Positions 1 through 13,470 of a DNA stretch of 64,000 nt are shown piece by piece. The notes below the pieces were generated by a model, which was not told the origin of the DNA, ran no database searches, and worked only from the letters and a program-made list of their open reading frames with translations. Where the stretch lies: assembly GCA_038496445.1 (NCBI GenBank), contig JALMLS010000390.1, positions 1 through 64,000 on the forward strand, written 5' to 3'. Each line of letters opens with the position of its first letter. The first letter of the stretch is position 1. Made by a program: the position numbers and the translations under genes. This DNA is from Trichosphaerium sp. ATCC 40318 (Eukaryota; Discosea; Flabellinia; Trichosidae).

Positions 1-200
1 CTTTCGTACTTCCTAAATGCAGCCACTTGCCCCACAGGAACTTCCTTTTTACAGAACCCGCTAGATGGAAAGACACCGTGCAGTTATTGTTCTCTCTGAG
101 ATAGTTCGGAGGTTGCGTGCGACGGAAGAAGGTAAGATGTTAAGTTAGGAATATTTTTAGCAAACAAGACTTGAGCAATTATTTCAGTAAGACATTAACA

Positions 201-2354
201 ATGCGCCCTCTCTTATTAATAGTTTTATGCGTAACAATACTGGGAGTTGCTACAGGTATGTTATGGTTTAATAATTAGTCGTCACGTCGATTCACGAGAG
301 CATGTATCGCGTCATGTAATAAACAAGTGCCTATGTATAACTAACATTTAATCTTAGCTTCTGAGGCAAGTTATAAAGGTGACGCACATAAAAGGTACAC
401 CACTAACCCAAAACACCCATTAATCTCCTAAGGGGCGGCACAACGCATAGTGCTGGTTCTGAGCTTAATATTGTGGTAAACTACGGGCCAGGAGCAGTTG
501 ACGTAAGTGCACGAAAATTTTCTTTTTGAATTTGCTAACTGTCTATCTTAGAGAACAGACATTCAAGCCTCTGTGGACGCAGCGATACTTGTTTGGGTAC
601 GACTTATTTCATTTTCTAACGTAATATACATCACGCTTTTTTTCCTCCATAAAACGTGATCGAAACGGTGCGGAATGTACTAAATACGCGTAGAAAGAGG
701 TTATTCTCGATGACGTTACGGTTACTTTCGAAGTTGATTTCAATGGTGATACAAATACTGCTGTTACCACTACCGTTGAGCGTATAATGGATATGGGAAG
801 AGACGAATTAGTGTACGTACATTAATACAAGAGCAAAAAGAAAAGCAACGTTCCTACAGTTTACAAACCTTAACGCATAAACTGTATAGAACTCAATATC
901 AAAGCAACTTGAAAGCTAAGAGTTTCATTCTACAAGATGTCTTTTTTACAAGCAGATTGAACTTCGAAACTGAAGATGGTCAAGTACTTCCTACAAAAAT
1001 AGGTCCTTCAAAGGCGCAAGCTAAGGTACTACGCAAAAAAACCCTTCACCTGCAATGGCTTACGTTTAAAACCAAGGCAATATTTCCAACCAGAAATTTT
1101 GACGATACAAACGGCGAACTAGATGGTAAGATTGTTCTCTCTAATGATGATACGACATACCCATTTGATTTCGATGTTACAACACCACTCGAATCTGTAC
1201 GTACAACAAAACACTCAAACAAAAATATCACGTGATATTACTTGAAAACTCATGTTTTTTAACTTTTTTACCAAAGGGTAAAATTGATGCTGTTGCTGTA
1301 TTAGTACGTGAGATGGGTCATATTTTTGGGTTCATTAGTGAACAAGATAGACAGTGTATGGTTATTTTTGAATGAAACGGCGTTTTTTTTGTTAACTTTT
1401 TTTATAGATGCTGCCGGCACTCCAGATCCAGATGAAATCATACCAACGATGTTAGATTTGTACAGACTCCCTGGAACATCATGGTTTGGTGTTCGTTCAA
1501 TAAAGAAAGGTGAATTGTTAATATGAAACGTAACAAAAATCCGCCTATCTTTACTTACTCTTTATTAGGCACCGAAACGAGTTTCTTAGGTTTTTCTGCC
1601 CTAGTAAAATCCGATGATGATGGCATACCGTTTTCCACAGGAGAAAATGGACTTGCTGGTACCTGGGATGAGAAATACGAAGGTGAGATCTTTTAGCAAA
1701 TTCCAAACTTTTAAAATTAACTCAACAACCAGGTCTAATGGTACCTACAATTGAGCCTGATCGTATTTACGGTATGCAACCAGAAGAAGTAAACGTATTC
1801 TGGCGTCTTGGATGGACTTTAGTTTGTACGAACTCAATCATACCAACAAAACCCAACAACTAATCAAGACCAGTGAACTTTGATCCATGTCCTGTTGCCT
1901 TGTGGACGGACAAAGATTCCATTACTGTCGGTGATGTCATAACTATACGTGGTTACTTCTTCTATGGTGATGATCTAGCATGCATATACGGAGGACTTGC
2001 TGCAGCTACAACATCAGTAGCAAAAGCAAACACAGCTCTTTCTGAAGTAGTACGTTTTTTTCACAGAAAAAAAAAAAAGACGAAATTTTCCAATTTCTAG
2101 TCTTCATTGTTCTTCCAGCAATCGTTATTTTATGTTTTGAATATTGTGTATGTGTTGATTCATTTTATTCATAGACTTGTACTATGCCTTTCTCACGAAG
2201 AAATTTAATTGGTATCCAAGTTGCTGCAAACGGCAAAGCTAGTAATAGCATTGAAATAACGATAACAGGATCTAATAGTAGACCTGAGTCAAGCTCTAAG
2301 GCATTGGTTCCTATTTTATCATTGTTCGTTTTTGTAATAGCATTGTTTATGTAA
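201..2354 (+). CDS. Secreted metallopeptidase-like protein, degenerate active site, hydrophobic C-terminus
   Basis: The start gives a clear signal peptide (MRPLLLIVLCVTILGVATA). At least ten exons join in frame. The part around DDVTVTFEVDFNGDT, the later REMGHIFGF and the following PDPDEIIPTMLDLYRLPG segment follow the layout of secreted bacterial-type zinc metallopeptidases with an HEIGHALGF motif and a downstream LDLFR segment. Here the first zinc ligand is Arg (REMGH instead of HEIGH), so catalysis by the usual mechanism is doubtful. The last residues (about PILSLFVFVIALFM) are hydrophobic and end at the stop, as in a GPI-anchored or tail-inserted protein. Likely place: cell surface or secretory pathway. 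The family assignment is from memory of the motif pattern and is moderate; the exon model is good. It converges with the PSI-domain gene. Confidence 0.6.
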
Positions 2355-2732
2355 ATAGATTCAAGTGAAATTTAAATAAATTTCGTGTTTATATTATCGA
2401 CAAAGTCACTCTTTGTAATTTATTAACCCGTGACCATCGCGATCACAACTGTTGACTTTAAGTTATGAACTTTCTTCATAGTTTTGTTCAAGGGAATTCA
2501 TTCTTTCAAATCTAGTTGCCCAATCAGCAATAAATTACATTGAACAAGATGGCTTCAACTTATCGTCAAGAGTTGTACAAACAGAAATTTAAGAGTAGCA
2601 AAGATGATATCGTGTGCTACTGAGCTTGATACTACATGAAAAAAAAACGTACTGTGCATCCGCACCAAGGACAAAACATTTAATATCGTGGAAGCCATTT
2701 TATTAGTTTGAAACAAGTGTAAATAAAAGTTG
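2355..2732. other. Intergenic, convergent 3' ends
   Basis: Lies between the 3' ends of two convergent genes. AT-rich with AATAAA-like strings (near 2375 and 2530). I see no gene in it. Confidence 0.6.
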
Positions 2733-3715
2733 TTACCATCCGCAACCACAGCGTCCAGCCTCGAGTACTGACCACAAAAGACCAGGTTTAAGCGTTTCCG
2801 GCGGTCCTTTAATACTACAAGGGAACGCACTGCCCTCACACATAAGAAGATACCATGCCTCAATTGGTGCAATTTTTCCAGTGCAACAACATGTCTTGTA
2901 TGCTTTCTGATGAATGGCATAAATCATTGGCACAAATTGTTCTGATTCAATACATTCACCCGAAATAGACCTCATCTTGCGCTATTGATGAGCTTGTTAG
3001 ACCAAATATAGGCCGTGGTAAAAAAAAATAAGAAAACCAACAAGAACTTACCTTTGTTTCTGGAGGGATGGCGTAATGGCTCTGAATAATACTTTTACGG
3101 ATACACTGAGCTACAGGTACCTCCCACAATGGAAGATTGTCTCCTGAGCAAACACAGTGCGCCGTATTACTATAAATCTTTGGAAGGAAATCACCACCTT
3201 TTTTTTTGTCAAAAGGGTCACATGCATTTTTAGAAAAAACGTACCAAACCATTTAGATGTGTCATTACCCAAAGTGCCTTCTGTAGTTCGCGTGTACCAT
3301 GAACATACGCTACTATCAAGTCCAGGGCTTACTTTACAAGTTGTTGGCGTACACTAAGCTAAATTAGATGTCGTACTACACTACAGTACGCTCAAACGCG
3401 GATTTAAGTGTTATTGCGTTAGCAGTAAAGAATACGTATTGTTAGTGCGATTTGTCAAATCTTAAAAGTGTGAGTTTGTACCCCACATAGCTTTGTTTCA
3501 TCGATGTATTCTGCCTCGTAGCATGTGCTATTGTTTGTTCCAAAAGTAGGCCGACAAGTATTATCTGTACCGCACCACCGACAACCCAAAGGCGTGGAAC
3601 TCATTGTACACGATTTGCAGTCCTTATTCGCTTCACAAGATGATTTTTCGACGCCACGCGCAATAAGCAGCGAACATAGCGCCAAAATAACTAAAACGCT
3701 TGATATAGCTCTCAT
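2733..3715 (-). CDS. Secreted cysteine-rich protein with PSI module
   Basis: The first exon encodes a signal peptide (MRAISSVLVILALCSLLIA) followed by a PSI-type cysteine module: CEANKDCKSC, then GCRWCGTDNTC and a cysteine-containing end. Three further exons join in frame through introns starting GTACAAAC, GTACGTTT and GTAAGTTC. They add a second cysteine-rich part of about 165 residues (CTPTTCKVSPG, HCVCSGDN, KTCCCTGKIAP, CEGSAFPC) that ends GRCGCGW at the stop. PSI modules occur in extracellular receptors and secreted proteins; the second part I do not recognise. No membrane segment follows the signal peptide, so it is probably soluble and secreted. It is divergent from the large C2 gene. 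Confidence 0.7.
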
Positions 3716-4252
3716 GGCGTTATTGGGGAGTTGCCAGACAATAAGCGCTTAAACAAATTAAGAAAGCGCAAAGAACTCATAATCACATTGTAAGACTCAA
3801 TATATTAACCCAGAGTAACTAAAACGAGCTCTCCGAGGGTTCTGTTCCTTTTTAGCATCAAAACTCTGATTTGGTTGTTTTTTGCCATTTGACGATTTTG
3901 TATTGTTACGGCTTTCTTTGTTGGTCAACTATGCTCCCACTATTGTAGCAAATAATATGATTTTACTACATGCCACTTTATGTGTTCAAAGCCAGTTTTG
4001 TTCATATTACTAGTACTTTTTCTGGTGCCAATACTGAGAAGATTACAAAAATTTCAAAGAATCAATGAAATGCTAATAGTGACACATAGTGTCAACCTTG
4101 ATTCTGGTAAATTGTCGTCTGATTTATTAGGCTTTCTGGGCATCGTTAACAATAGGCTCTGCTGAGCGCAAGCCAAAACCACGTGTTAAAAAACCAGAAA
4201 TTTGGAAAGTTTTCGTTTAGTTTTACAGCAGTATTTTTTTGTAGCTTCATAA
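3716..4252. promoter_or_regulatory. Divergent intergenic region
   Basis: Separates the 5' ends of the PSI gene (minus) and the large C2/Gly-rich gene (plus), so it should hold both promoters. It contains one CACGTG near 4180. A 61-codon ORF starting ATG near 3980 with a hydrophobic N-terminus is present but has no other support. Confidence 0.45.
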
Positions 4253-7200
4253 ATGGAACGCAGCAGCTCTTCAGATGAAAAGTCGACCGGTACAGGTATA
4301 CAGCAATCTAACTTGGTTGTTCGTATAATACGTGGGGCTGGTGTCGACGCAAAAAAGAAGTGGAGCGTTCAACTACATGTTGGGAACGTATCTAAAACTG
4401 CGAAATTTACGAGTGGGGTAAGCGCAATGACGTTCCCATAGCGTACTTACATGTTTTAGCCTGATCCTCTATGGGGAGAAACGCATACTTTTAGCAATGT
4501 GTCAGGCGCCAAAGAACTAAAATGCAGGCTCAGAGTACGGAGAAACATATCTATTCAAACAGAGCCTCTTGTTAATTTTTTTCGTAAAGTTTAAAAAAAC
4601 CTTTGGCGCTTCAACTTATAAGGACATCAAATTGTCTTTGGGTGATATAAAACAAAACATCACAGAGCGTAAATGGTAAGAACTGTATTTTTTTATCATG
4701 GTTTATCCACTCTGGTTGTACTGTGGCTTAATCTGTGAAAGGCACAATTTCGGTGAAAAAGGAGCAAAAGTTTTACTATCTATTCGCTATGTTGTACAAA
4801 CATCAGAGTCCTCAGCGTTGGTACTATTACGAACATTATTTAGCCATGAGTTTATTTATTTATTACAGGCTCTACAAAAGAATCCTTCGTCGATGTATTT
4901 ACTCATTAACGAGGCGAACTTCACAGATGTTATTAACAGAAGTACGCTTTCTTGAGGTTTTTTTTTTGAGTTCACTTTGTGGATACCTTCAAGGTGTTGA
5001 TGTTCGTTTTTCTAGAGTATTACGCCACGTGGCATTTTTCTACGCATCCAAAGAATAAAATGGCATCAACGCCTCAACTTAAACGAACAGAGTAAGCAAT
5101 CCATTTTCTTTTCTCTACTTTTTTCTTGTATCTTTCTTCACGTATTTGCAAAATAATTGTTTGCTACCTACACACCGCTGTTGTGGTAACATGGTAACTG
5201 AAAACTGCATGCGAGCAACCGCCTTTTCTCTGTCCTAGGTTTTTTCTTCGAATTCTCAATAACTTGTAGAACGAAAGAGTTTCCTTCAAGCTTTGTTTGG
5301 GAACATGAATCATCCGCACTCGTTAGAGATCGTGGTTGTAGTGTAATTGTAGAAGTATACAACAGTAAGGCTATAGTCAGTGACCAAAAAATAGCTGAAA
5401 TGGAGATACTGCTAGATAAAATTGATGGTACAAAAAACCAACACCTTTCCAACTAACAAGTTCTTCTTTGTAGACAATGTCGCTGTACCTTTCATATGCG
5501 ACCTTGATGCAAGAAATAAGATGTCAGGAAAGATAAACTGTCTAGCACAGATTGTTCCAGCAACAGATCCGCCAGCACTAGAGTTTTTACAGGTACGCTA
5601 AAGAAATATTTTTCAAATCACAATCTCATGCTTTATAGAAACAATCCACATTGATTTCACAGACACTGGAGATGGCCATGTCTAAATTTCTCTCTGATAA
5701 AAACGTTCCTTGGGTTAAACTTAATAATTATAATGCTCTACCTGCTCCTGGTACTTGACATTTCAGTTGATTTATAAATCAACCGTACAAGAAATCCTAA
5801 AGGCTGTTTTAAGGTCTTGATCCAAAATACTCTAAATTGGTAGAGAAAGAAGGAATATTTATGCCCAAGGTAATCACGCTTATTGATGGGTCAGTAACAA
5901 TTGTTCCTTTGTCTGTCAAAGTACCTGAAGAAGTTTCTTTGCATGTTAACTTTTCGGGTAAACACGGAAGCACAGGAGAATCAGGCACAAGCGGTACCTA
6001 CTCAGTTTCAAGTACACAATACTAATTATTCAAAAAGGATCGAGTGGGAGTTCTGGTAAAAATGGACGTGCTGGAGTAACAGGTGCTGCTGGACAACCTG
6101 GTGCTGATGGAGGTACAGTATAATGATAGCTGTTGAAATACTTACTTTTTTCTTTTAAAAGAACACGGTGAACCAGGTACTAGCGGACAAGCTGGTACCA
6201 GTGGCGGCGATGGCGGGTATGCTGAAAGTGCAATGCCAATAGATATAACTTTGGATACAAGTGTAAGTGCCGCTATCTCATGTTTTATACTGTGAACTTA
6301 CCTATGCCCAGGGTATTCAAAACGACGGAACTGTAGGTATTCAACTATCAGGGACTGATAGTTCTTCAATAAGCTTATCTGCTTGTGGAGATAAAGACAC
6401 TATCATAGTATTAGATGCACGTGGTGGAAATGGTATGTTTGTAAAAACAAAATCGTTTTCTAATTACTTTAAACAGGTGGTTCCGGAGGTTCAGGGGTAC
6501 AGTTGCACATACCAACAACGTTTAGTTTACTAACGTACAACTTAATAGGGAAATGGAGGTTCTGGTGGCTCTGGTGTACGAAACAAACATTTTGTAACAA
6601 TCTAAGTGTATTTTAGGGATACGGAGGCCGCGGAGGTGACGGTGGTGCCGGAGATGGGCAACGAGCTCCTAACGGTGGAAGAGGAGGTAACGGTGGAAAG
6701 TAAGTAGCCAATTCAAACTTGAAGTTGTTTTCCTAATTGCTGCTAGTGGTGGGAACGGAGGACATGGCGCAAATGGAGCCAAAGGAGGTACCTACATTAA
6801 AGGCAGCGTCCATGGTTAATTTCATAACAGGTAATGGCGGTAGTGGTGGTGATGCTGCGCCCATTACTGTGACTACAGCTGATCCTCGACTTCTAATGCT
6901 CCTTCGATGTCATAACTATGGTGGCAGAGGCGGAAGTGCTGGTACCAGAGGTACTGGCGGCACTGGAGGTTCTGGCGGGTATGCAAAGCTTGTTTTTTCA
7001 CAGCTTTCTCACGTGCTATAGTTCGAATGGGAGCGGTGGTAGTGGCGGAGCACCTGGTCGATGGAGTGAACGTGAGTTTTTTGTTTTGTTGCCCAAAGCT
7101 AATATTTTCTTGTAAAGCTGGAAGCGATGGAAATGGAACCTATGTAAGTTATTCACTTACAGAAAAATACCATGTACTAACAACCTTTGTAGTCTAGAAG

Positions 7201-10197
7201 TGGAAACGTAGGTTCTTCTGGACGTCAAGGAAAATGGGGAAAACAAGGACGCTCTGGAAACTCAGGACAAAGCGGTACTAGTGGAACATCTGGTAGAGAT
7301 GCAGAAACAGTTTATACTGTTGTATCACCAAACGTAAGTTTGAAAGACAATTGTTGACTTTTTTTCTTACTTTTTTGTAGGGTTCTGTTCTTGAGAAGAG
7401 TAAACAGCTGTACTATCCTCAATTCGTAAGCTTTGAGGTAGTTGATTCTGTTGGAGATGGTGTATGGGAGCCACAACGAGAAGTTGTGATTAAAAACATA
7501 GTTGTAAAGAACACAGGAGGACTCACTCTTCCTGCTGGTATGGCTTTATTTGCCTCGAATATCAAGGGTATTATGACAAAGGGAAGCGCTGTTGCTTTCC
7601 CAAAAATTGCTCCTGGCGCTTCTGTTACTCTTAGCGATCAAGAAATCAAAGTCAATATTGCTGACTTCGCTCCACCTTCAAAACCTGGTCCTTTGATAGA
7701 ACATTCCCAATTACTTGTAAATGCTGAACTAACAAGACGCGCTTTCAGGGTATGTCAATACTCAGCATATTTTGAACTGACAATATTATAGGGTTGTCAA
7801 CGTGTTGTAGACTTCTTAGTTCAGTATCCAGTTCGCATTGAATCAATTAAGGTTAGCTTTTATTTTGCGATTGCTTTTTGTTTCTCATAAATATGTTATT
7901 AGGTTACCGAGAGCTTATTTAGAGGAGATTCAGGAAGTGTGAAAGTATCAATTCAGAACATTTCCTTAAAACCTTACGGTCAAGGAGAAGGCAGTATCGC
8001 TTTGAAACTCAGATTCACTCAGGTACTGTTTTGTTTTCTAGTATGTTTACTTTTGTTAACGCTGAGTTTAGGATGTTATTGTAAATCATAAAGATATAGT
8101 ACAAGAACCAGATACAAACTCACAGACTCTTGTACTTGTTATCCCTGAAATCAACTCAAAATTGAGTATAGCGTTGGACGTTGACTTCACAATGAAAAAA
8201 GATGTCTTGCATTTTAAAAAGTATGTAAACAATTCCACAGCATGTTTCACGATGACGTCACTTACACCACATTAGAGCGCTAGTGAGAGCTGAATTAATA
8301 TTTAAAAACAAATCGATAGAGTATCAACAACAAGCTTGTAGATGTGCCCCTCGTTGGGAAGAGTTTCCAACTGTTGAATCTTATGATGCAATCTTGTTGA
8401 CTGATAAACATATCAACGCTGTAATGTACATGTCATGGCTCAAAATTCTCACAGGTACAACTTTTTTTCTATCATCCAGCATCACGTAATAAGTTCCACT
8501 CGTAGGTTTGGGTTTGAATACACGTGTATGGGATGTTGACATGTACAATGGTGCTACTTTTGATCGGGCAACAAACAAAGCGTTTGATTGTAAACCGCCT
8601 CATTGGATGACAAAAGAGAAAGGAACTGTCCGATCTCCGTTAATTTTCGCCTTAAGTAACGTAGTGGATAAAACAGGAAAACCAAATGCAGGCTTCAAGT
8701 GGACGTATGTAAAACAAACAAGAAAACGCTTGCGAACTAAGTTGTTTCAATTAGGGAGATAGCAAATCATTTTCCAAAGGATACCGGAAATATCAGTCCT
8801 TTCTCTGCTCTAGGTCTCAGTTCACTACAAGATAATGGTGTTTTATTCCTTAATACTCCTAAGGGTGGTCTTGTTAAGGGACTCTCATCTTCTAAAGCAT
8901 CAACAGAATTGGACTTTTCGGTACGCAACAGAACACTGTTCTTTGTTGATATTTGTTTTAGACAAAGTTCTTTGCCAAGTCAGGTTTCTTTAAAGGAGAC
9001 CCAAAAGAAGAAGACGCACACAAGAAAGCAAGGGAGCTCTTGAAATTACAAATGAAAGACGAACCGCCTACAACTTACAGTATATCAACCATAAAAGTCA
9101 ACCTACAAAAAGGTGACAACGGATGGTACCTAGCAGTAACCAAATTCATTTTCCACTAACGTTTAAAAGGAATTGTGGCCAACTAAAGCTATCTTGTCTA
9201 CCTTTGAAATCATCTGACAGAGTTCTTTGCATTCCAAACGACGTACATCTAGGCAACTCAAAAAAAAGTAAGAAATGTAGTCATACGTTGTATAACTTCT
9301 GTATTAGACAAGGAACTTGTCTCAATGCTATCATCAACAGAGCTTTCTGCTGATAGCAATATCATCAAGATAATGTTTTCAACATACGTATCGCTCTCTA
9401 TTAAGCAGAAATTGCTTACCTTGGTGTATTTCGATAGCAAAGCTATATCATGCAAAGACTGGGTACCAATAACATATACTTAGTGTTAATGTATTGACAT
9501 CTTTAAAAGGTCATTATTTTCGGTGATTATAGAGGAACAATGCTTGACCTGTTTGCTATTGGCTTGTTTGCGTCAATGACAATGTCCAAGCAGTTTTACA
9601 GCAACGCCAACAGTGCCTTAGAACAGCTCAAAGCAATCATTATGACGAACTTGGGTTGGTTCAAAAATGATAGTGTTGCTTTAGTATCACTATACTGCCT
9701 AAAAAGGTAAACAATCACGTGACTTTTTCGTAAAGTGAAGTTACTTTTCTTACTTTTTTCGCAGAATGTCCATGAAGTCAAAGGTGTATACTGCAACAAA
9801 GAAGGCTCTCAATGATGCTTTTGTACCTGATAAGGCTGATGCGAAGGCAATGCAATCTACAGTCGCATCATACATTAGCAACCACAAGAAGAAGAAAACG
9901 AAGGAAATTGTTTCCGGCTTGCTTCAACTTGTAAAAGATAGTTGGTGGTGCAGTGATCTCTTCAGAGGAGCTAAAGGAGAAGAAGATATCGTTGTCGATA
10001 ACGATCAAGAAGGCAAGGGAGAAGGAAACGGAGAAGAAATAGATGAAGATAATGAAGATGAGCCTGAAGAAGATGACTCGCAATTAAGCCAAAAAGCTCG
10101 TTTGAAGAAAAAAGGTAAAGGTTATGCTGACAAGCTATCTTCAAAGGCTTTGAAGTTTGGTGTACCTGTCCCTAAGAAATTACGTGGTAAAAAATAG
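4253..10197 (+). CDS. Giant C2-like / glycine-rich (collagen-like) multidomain protein
   Basis: A long chain of short exons stays in frame from MERSSSSDEKSTGTG to the lysine-rich end KKLRGKK. The first part looks like a C2 domain (LVVRIIRGAGVD, DPLWGETHTF, FGASTYKDIKLSLGDI). It is followed by a helical/beta region, then a glycine-rich stretch (about 5960-7320) with patterns such as GTSGQAGTSGGDGG, GGRGGDGGAGDG and GSAGTRGTGGTGGSGG. After that comes a large folded part of about 600 residues (EPQREVVIKNIVVKNTGG, GLNTRVWDVDMYNGATF) and an acidic then basic tail (EEIDEDNEDEPEEDDS). No signal peptide is visible, so the Gly-rich part is probably cytosolic and not true secreted collagen. I do not recognise the C-terminal domains. 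Function unknown; a scaffold or membrane-linked role is only a guess from the C2-like start. The single-gene model rests on frame continuity at every junction I checked. Confidence 0.65.
5960..7320 (+). repeat. Glycine-rich low-complexity region, split by introns
   Basis: Within the large C2-like protein, successive exons encode imperfect G-x-x and G-G-x runs with Ser, Thr, Asn and Asp, interrupted by at least eight introns. The reading frame stays glycine-rich across the splice sites, so the low complexity belongs to the mature protein. Confidence 0.7.
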
Positions 10198-10609
10198 GTT
10201 TATAAGGTCAGAAACTGGCTAAACACTGTAAATACCAATAAACTTATAAATTGTTTAAATAAGTTAGTATTCAAACCAATTTCTACAGCTAAAACGAGTA
10301 CTACTTTTGGTATCCCGCCTATAAAAGGACACAAAACAGTCGTAAAGAAAATGCATCTTTCAGGTATTGTTGTATCCTCCGGCGCTTCACTTCATCCAAT
10401 CAATCTTTGTGCACAATAACTGCACCATGCAAAAAAAAAGCCGAAATGACACGTGAACTGAGATGTCATGCTTAGGCACCAATAAAAATACTAAAAAACC
10501 ATAGTACTGCATTCACTGATGACTACAAACAAAGCAAGAAAACAAGGGAGAAGACTATTTCATGAACTTTGTTTGACTTTTATTTTTATTAGTTTACAAG
10601 AGCGCTGGT
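10198..10609. other. Intergenic, tandem genes
   Basis: 3' flank of the large C2 gene (AATAAA near 10237) and 5' flank of the UNC93-like gene. One CACGTG near 10451. No ORF of note. Confidence 0.5.
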
Positions 10610-12930
10610 ATGAGCGAAAGCGACAAGGATGCGCTTTTGATCAATTCTCAAAAAAATGACGTTGAAAAACAAGAGCAAACAGCAAAATCACCTTTAACGC
10701 ATCTAAGAAATGTCATACATCTCTCAATAAGCTTCTACTTCCTTTTCTTTGCTTATGGGTATTAAAAAAAGCTGTTATTCTAAACGACGTACTAAAAACA
10801 AGCTAGAGCCGCTCAAGGATACCTAACAACGCTATTAAAGAAGCGACTGGCATTTTATACGCTTGCCACTATTTATTCTGCGATAATCTTCTCGTCACTA
10901 CTGTTCGCGGGGCCCATGGTACGCGTTAATTGACTTCACGCATTATTAATGTAATTCGTGGACTTTCAAAGTAAAAATCCGCATAAAAACAAAAAAAACT
11001 TTTGGATTGAATAAAGTAGGTACAAGTGTTTACTCCAAAATGGGCACTATTCATTGGAGGTACGTATTATTACCTCTTTGTTTTGGTTATCTTAATGCGT
11101 TTGTAGCTCTTGGCTATTCTACATTTGTTGGCACGTGTTTGAAGCCGGAATATTACTCCTTGCTTCCAGCAGCTGGTATTCTTGGTTTTCTGGGTGCAGC
11201 TCTTTGGGCAGCTCAAGGTAAGCAAATGAAGTAACACGTGCCGTTTTGAATGTTTGTTATATAGGCGCATATTTGACTGCTGCTGCAGCTAATTATTCAA
11301 AGGCTAAAGGCATACCAGTTTCTGCGAGTATGGGATTATTCACAGGGATATTCTTCGCTGTATTTCAGGTAAGTCTTGACTATAACGTTTATTTGGTTTT
11401 GTTTTGAATGATGTTTAAAGGCTGCTGTACTTTGTGGTAATGTGGCAGGAGCTTTAACGTTTCTTATATTGGATAAAAAGAAGAATCATAGTTCTCCAGC
11501 TAATATACTGTTCACTGTATACTTAGTATCTACGGGTATTCCAAAAAATATCCAATAGCAATCTGACTATTTTCTTAAAAGGCATTGGTGCTTTTATTTT
11601 TATTTTCTTGCCGGTTGAAAAGAATCCAGAAAAGAAACAAGTAAGATCACTTGATTAATGTATTGTGATGACTTTGCTGATCAGCCTTTGTAGAGTGATA
11701 GTATGATTCAAAAGCTAACGAATACAATGAAAGTAAGAAAGAGTTTTAGCTTTAAAGTTTTTTGTTACAATTCATTATTTACTTACTTTACGTTGTTAGA
11801 TGTTTCTTGATATACGTTTCAATCTTTTAATACCTGTAATGGTTTATTCCGGACTTGAACAAGGATTTATTTTCGGTGACTTCTCAGGCCATGTACGTGA
11901 GTGACGAGAAAAACAACTGCAAATGAGCTACCTTTTTTTGTAAAAAAAACTTACAAAAACCCTTAAAACCTAATGGTATTAGGTTGTATCTCCTGTTTTG
12001 GGTAAAGAACATGTTGGTTTCGTATTTGCAGTATTTGGTGTTGCTGATGCACTTGCATCAGTCATATTTGGTACGTAGAAACAAAGTGTTTAAGTAAGCT
12101 TTAAAACATACAAAAACTAAAATAAAATGCAAACAAAGGTAGACTCGCTGATAGATATGGTAAACGCCTTCTTGTTATTATTGGTTTTATATGCCACGCT
12201 GGTTTCTTGGTACAGCTTTATAAATAATTAACGTACAATATTAATATTTTTGAATAGAGTTACTTCACATTCTACATACAATACAGGCAAAACAAAACAA
12301 AAATAGTTCTCATTCTAATTTTAACTCATCCTCAGTGGCGTTCCGATGCTTAAAATATTTAAGTCTCGTACATGGACATTGTATGCATGGGCAGTACTTT
12401 GGGGTGTCGGTATGTGTTTTCTTCAAAAATGCATACCTTTCTTGACGAAAAAAACAAAAAAAGAAGAAAAAAAAATAACATTTTGATTGTTTAGGTGATG
12501 CTACGATAGGTAATGGATTTCCGAATACAATTCTTTCTGTATTCTTTACAAAGAACTCTGAGGCAGCTTTTGCAAATTTTAAAATATGGCAATCACTAGG
12601 CACGCTATCTTTACAGTTCACGAAGTATTCTCGTTTTTTTCTGCATGTACTTACTTTTCTTTGTTCCTCAAGGGTATGTCATTGCTTTTCTTTGGGGACC
12701 TGATTTGACTATTCCATTAAAGTCTTTGATACTGCTCGCAGTGTTAATATTTTCATGTGTTTGCATTGGCTTCACAGGCACGTTTGTGGAATTTTCTTTG
12801 GATTGGCCGAATTATAAAGCATGAACACATTGTAATTTTTTTTTGTTTAGATTGTTTTGTTCAACGTATTGATGGCACACCTGATTCTCTTGAGTCAGAA
12901 GAAAACAAAAAAGAAATTTTACATGACTAA
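10610..12930 (+). CDS. UNC93-like multi-pass membrane protein (MFS fold)
   Basis: Starts MSESDKDALLINSQ with a cytosolic leader, then membrane segments spread over about ten exons. Recognisable UNC93/MFS features: FAYGAAQGYLTTLLKK after the first helix, FAGPM, LEQGFIFGDFSGHVVSPVLG, FGVADALASVIFGRLADRYG (the MFS loop motif GRLADRYGKR) and a late hydrophilic C-terminus ending KKEILHD. UNC93 proteins act as regulators of ion channels or as trafficking partners, not as proven transporters. Introns are short and start GTATT, GTACG or GTAAG. Its 3' end converges on the formin gene. Family confidence is good, substrate or partner unknown. Confidence 0.75.
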
Positions 12931-13470
12931 GATAACCCATAACCTGGTTCTGGTCACTAGATGATCATCAATTTGTCGTGTTGTAAAATAAAAACACTAG
13001 CCTACCAACACTTTTTTTTGAAATCAGCTAGCTGGTCTTCTGTAATTGATTGGACATAAAGTCAAGTGTTTAATAGCAACTTCATTAAACGGCTGGAATG
13101 CATGCTACAAACAAACATACGAAATATCTTCCATATTATAACAAAAAGGCCACGTGGCATGAGTGAGTGATTCAAACAGTTCAACTAGAAATTGCAACAA
13201 AATGATAGTTCACCAACTTACGTTGAACTTTATCTCCAAAAACCCGCTTTGCCAAATATATTTACTTTTAAAAGATGGCACCAACCGACTTGGACCAAGA
13301 AATGTATCAACAAACAACAAGCTCATGAGAAGAACAAAGCATCATCAACCAACGACTTGTACTTGGTCACTGTTGGAGATAGTTGAGTCATAAAACAAAC
13401 GTTGCTTAATGAACCAATAAGGTTGCAAATAAACTAAATATTCAAAACAAACACTCACTTAATTAGTGTT
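12931..13470. other. Intergenic, convergent 3' ends
   Basis: Between the ends of the UNC93-like gene and the formin. It holds an AATAAA-like string and one CACGTG (about 13151). Two overlapping plus-strand ORFs of 64-76 codons near 13163-13393 have no recognisable content. Confidence 0.5.

Noticed and set aside
3980-4165. 61-codon ORF with a hydrophobic N-terminus
   Set aside because: No family match and no splice or context support; it lies in a divergent promoter region.
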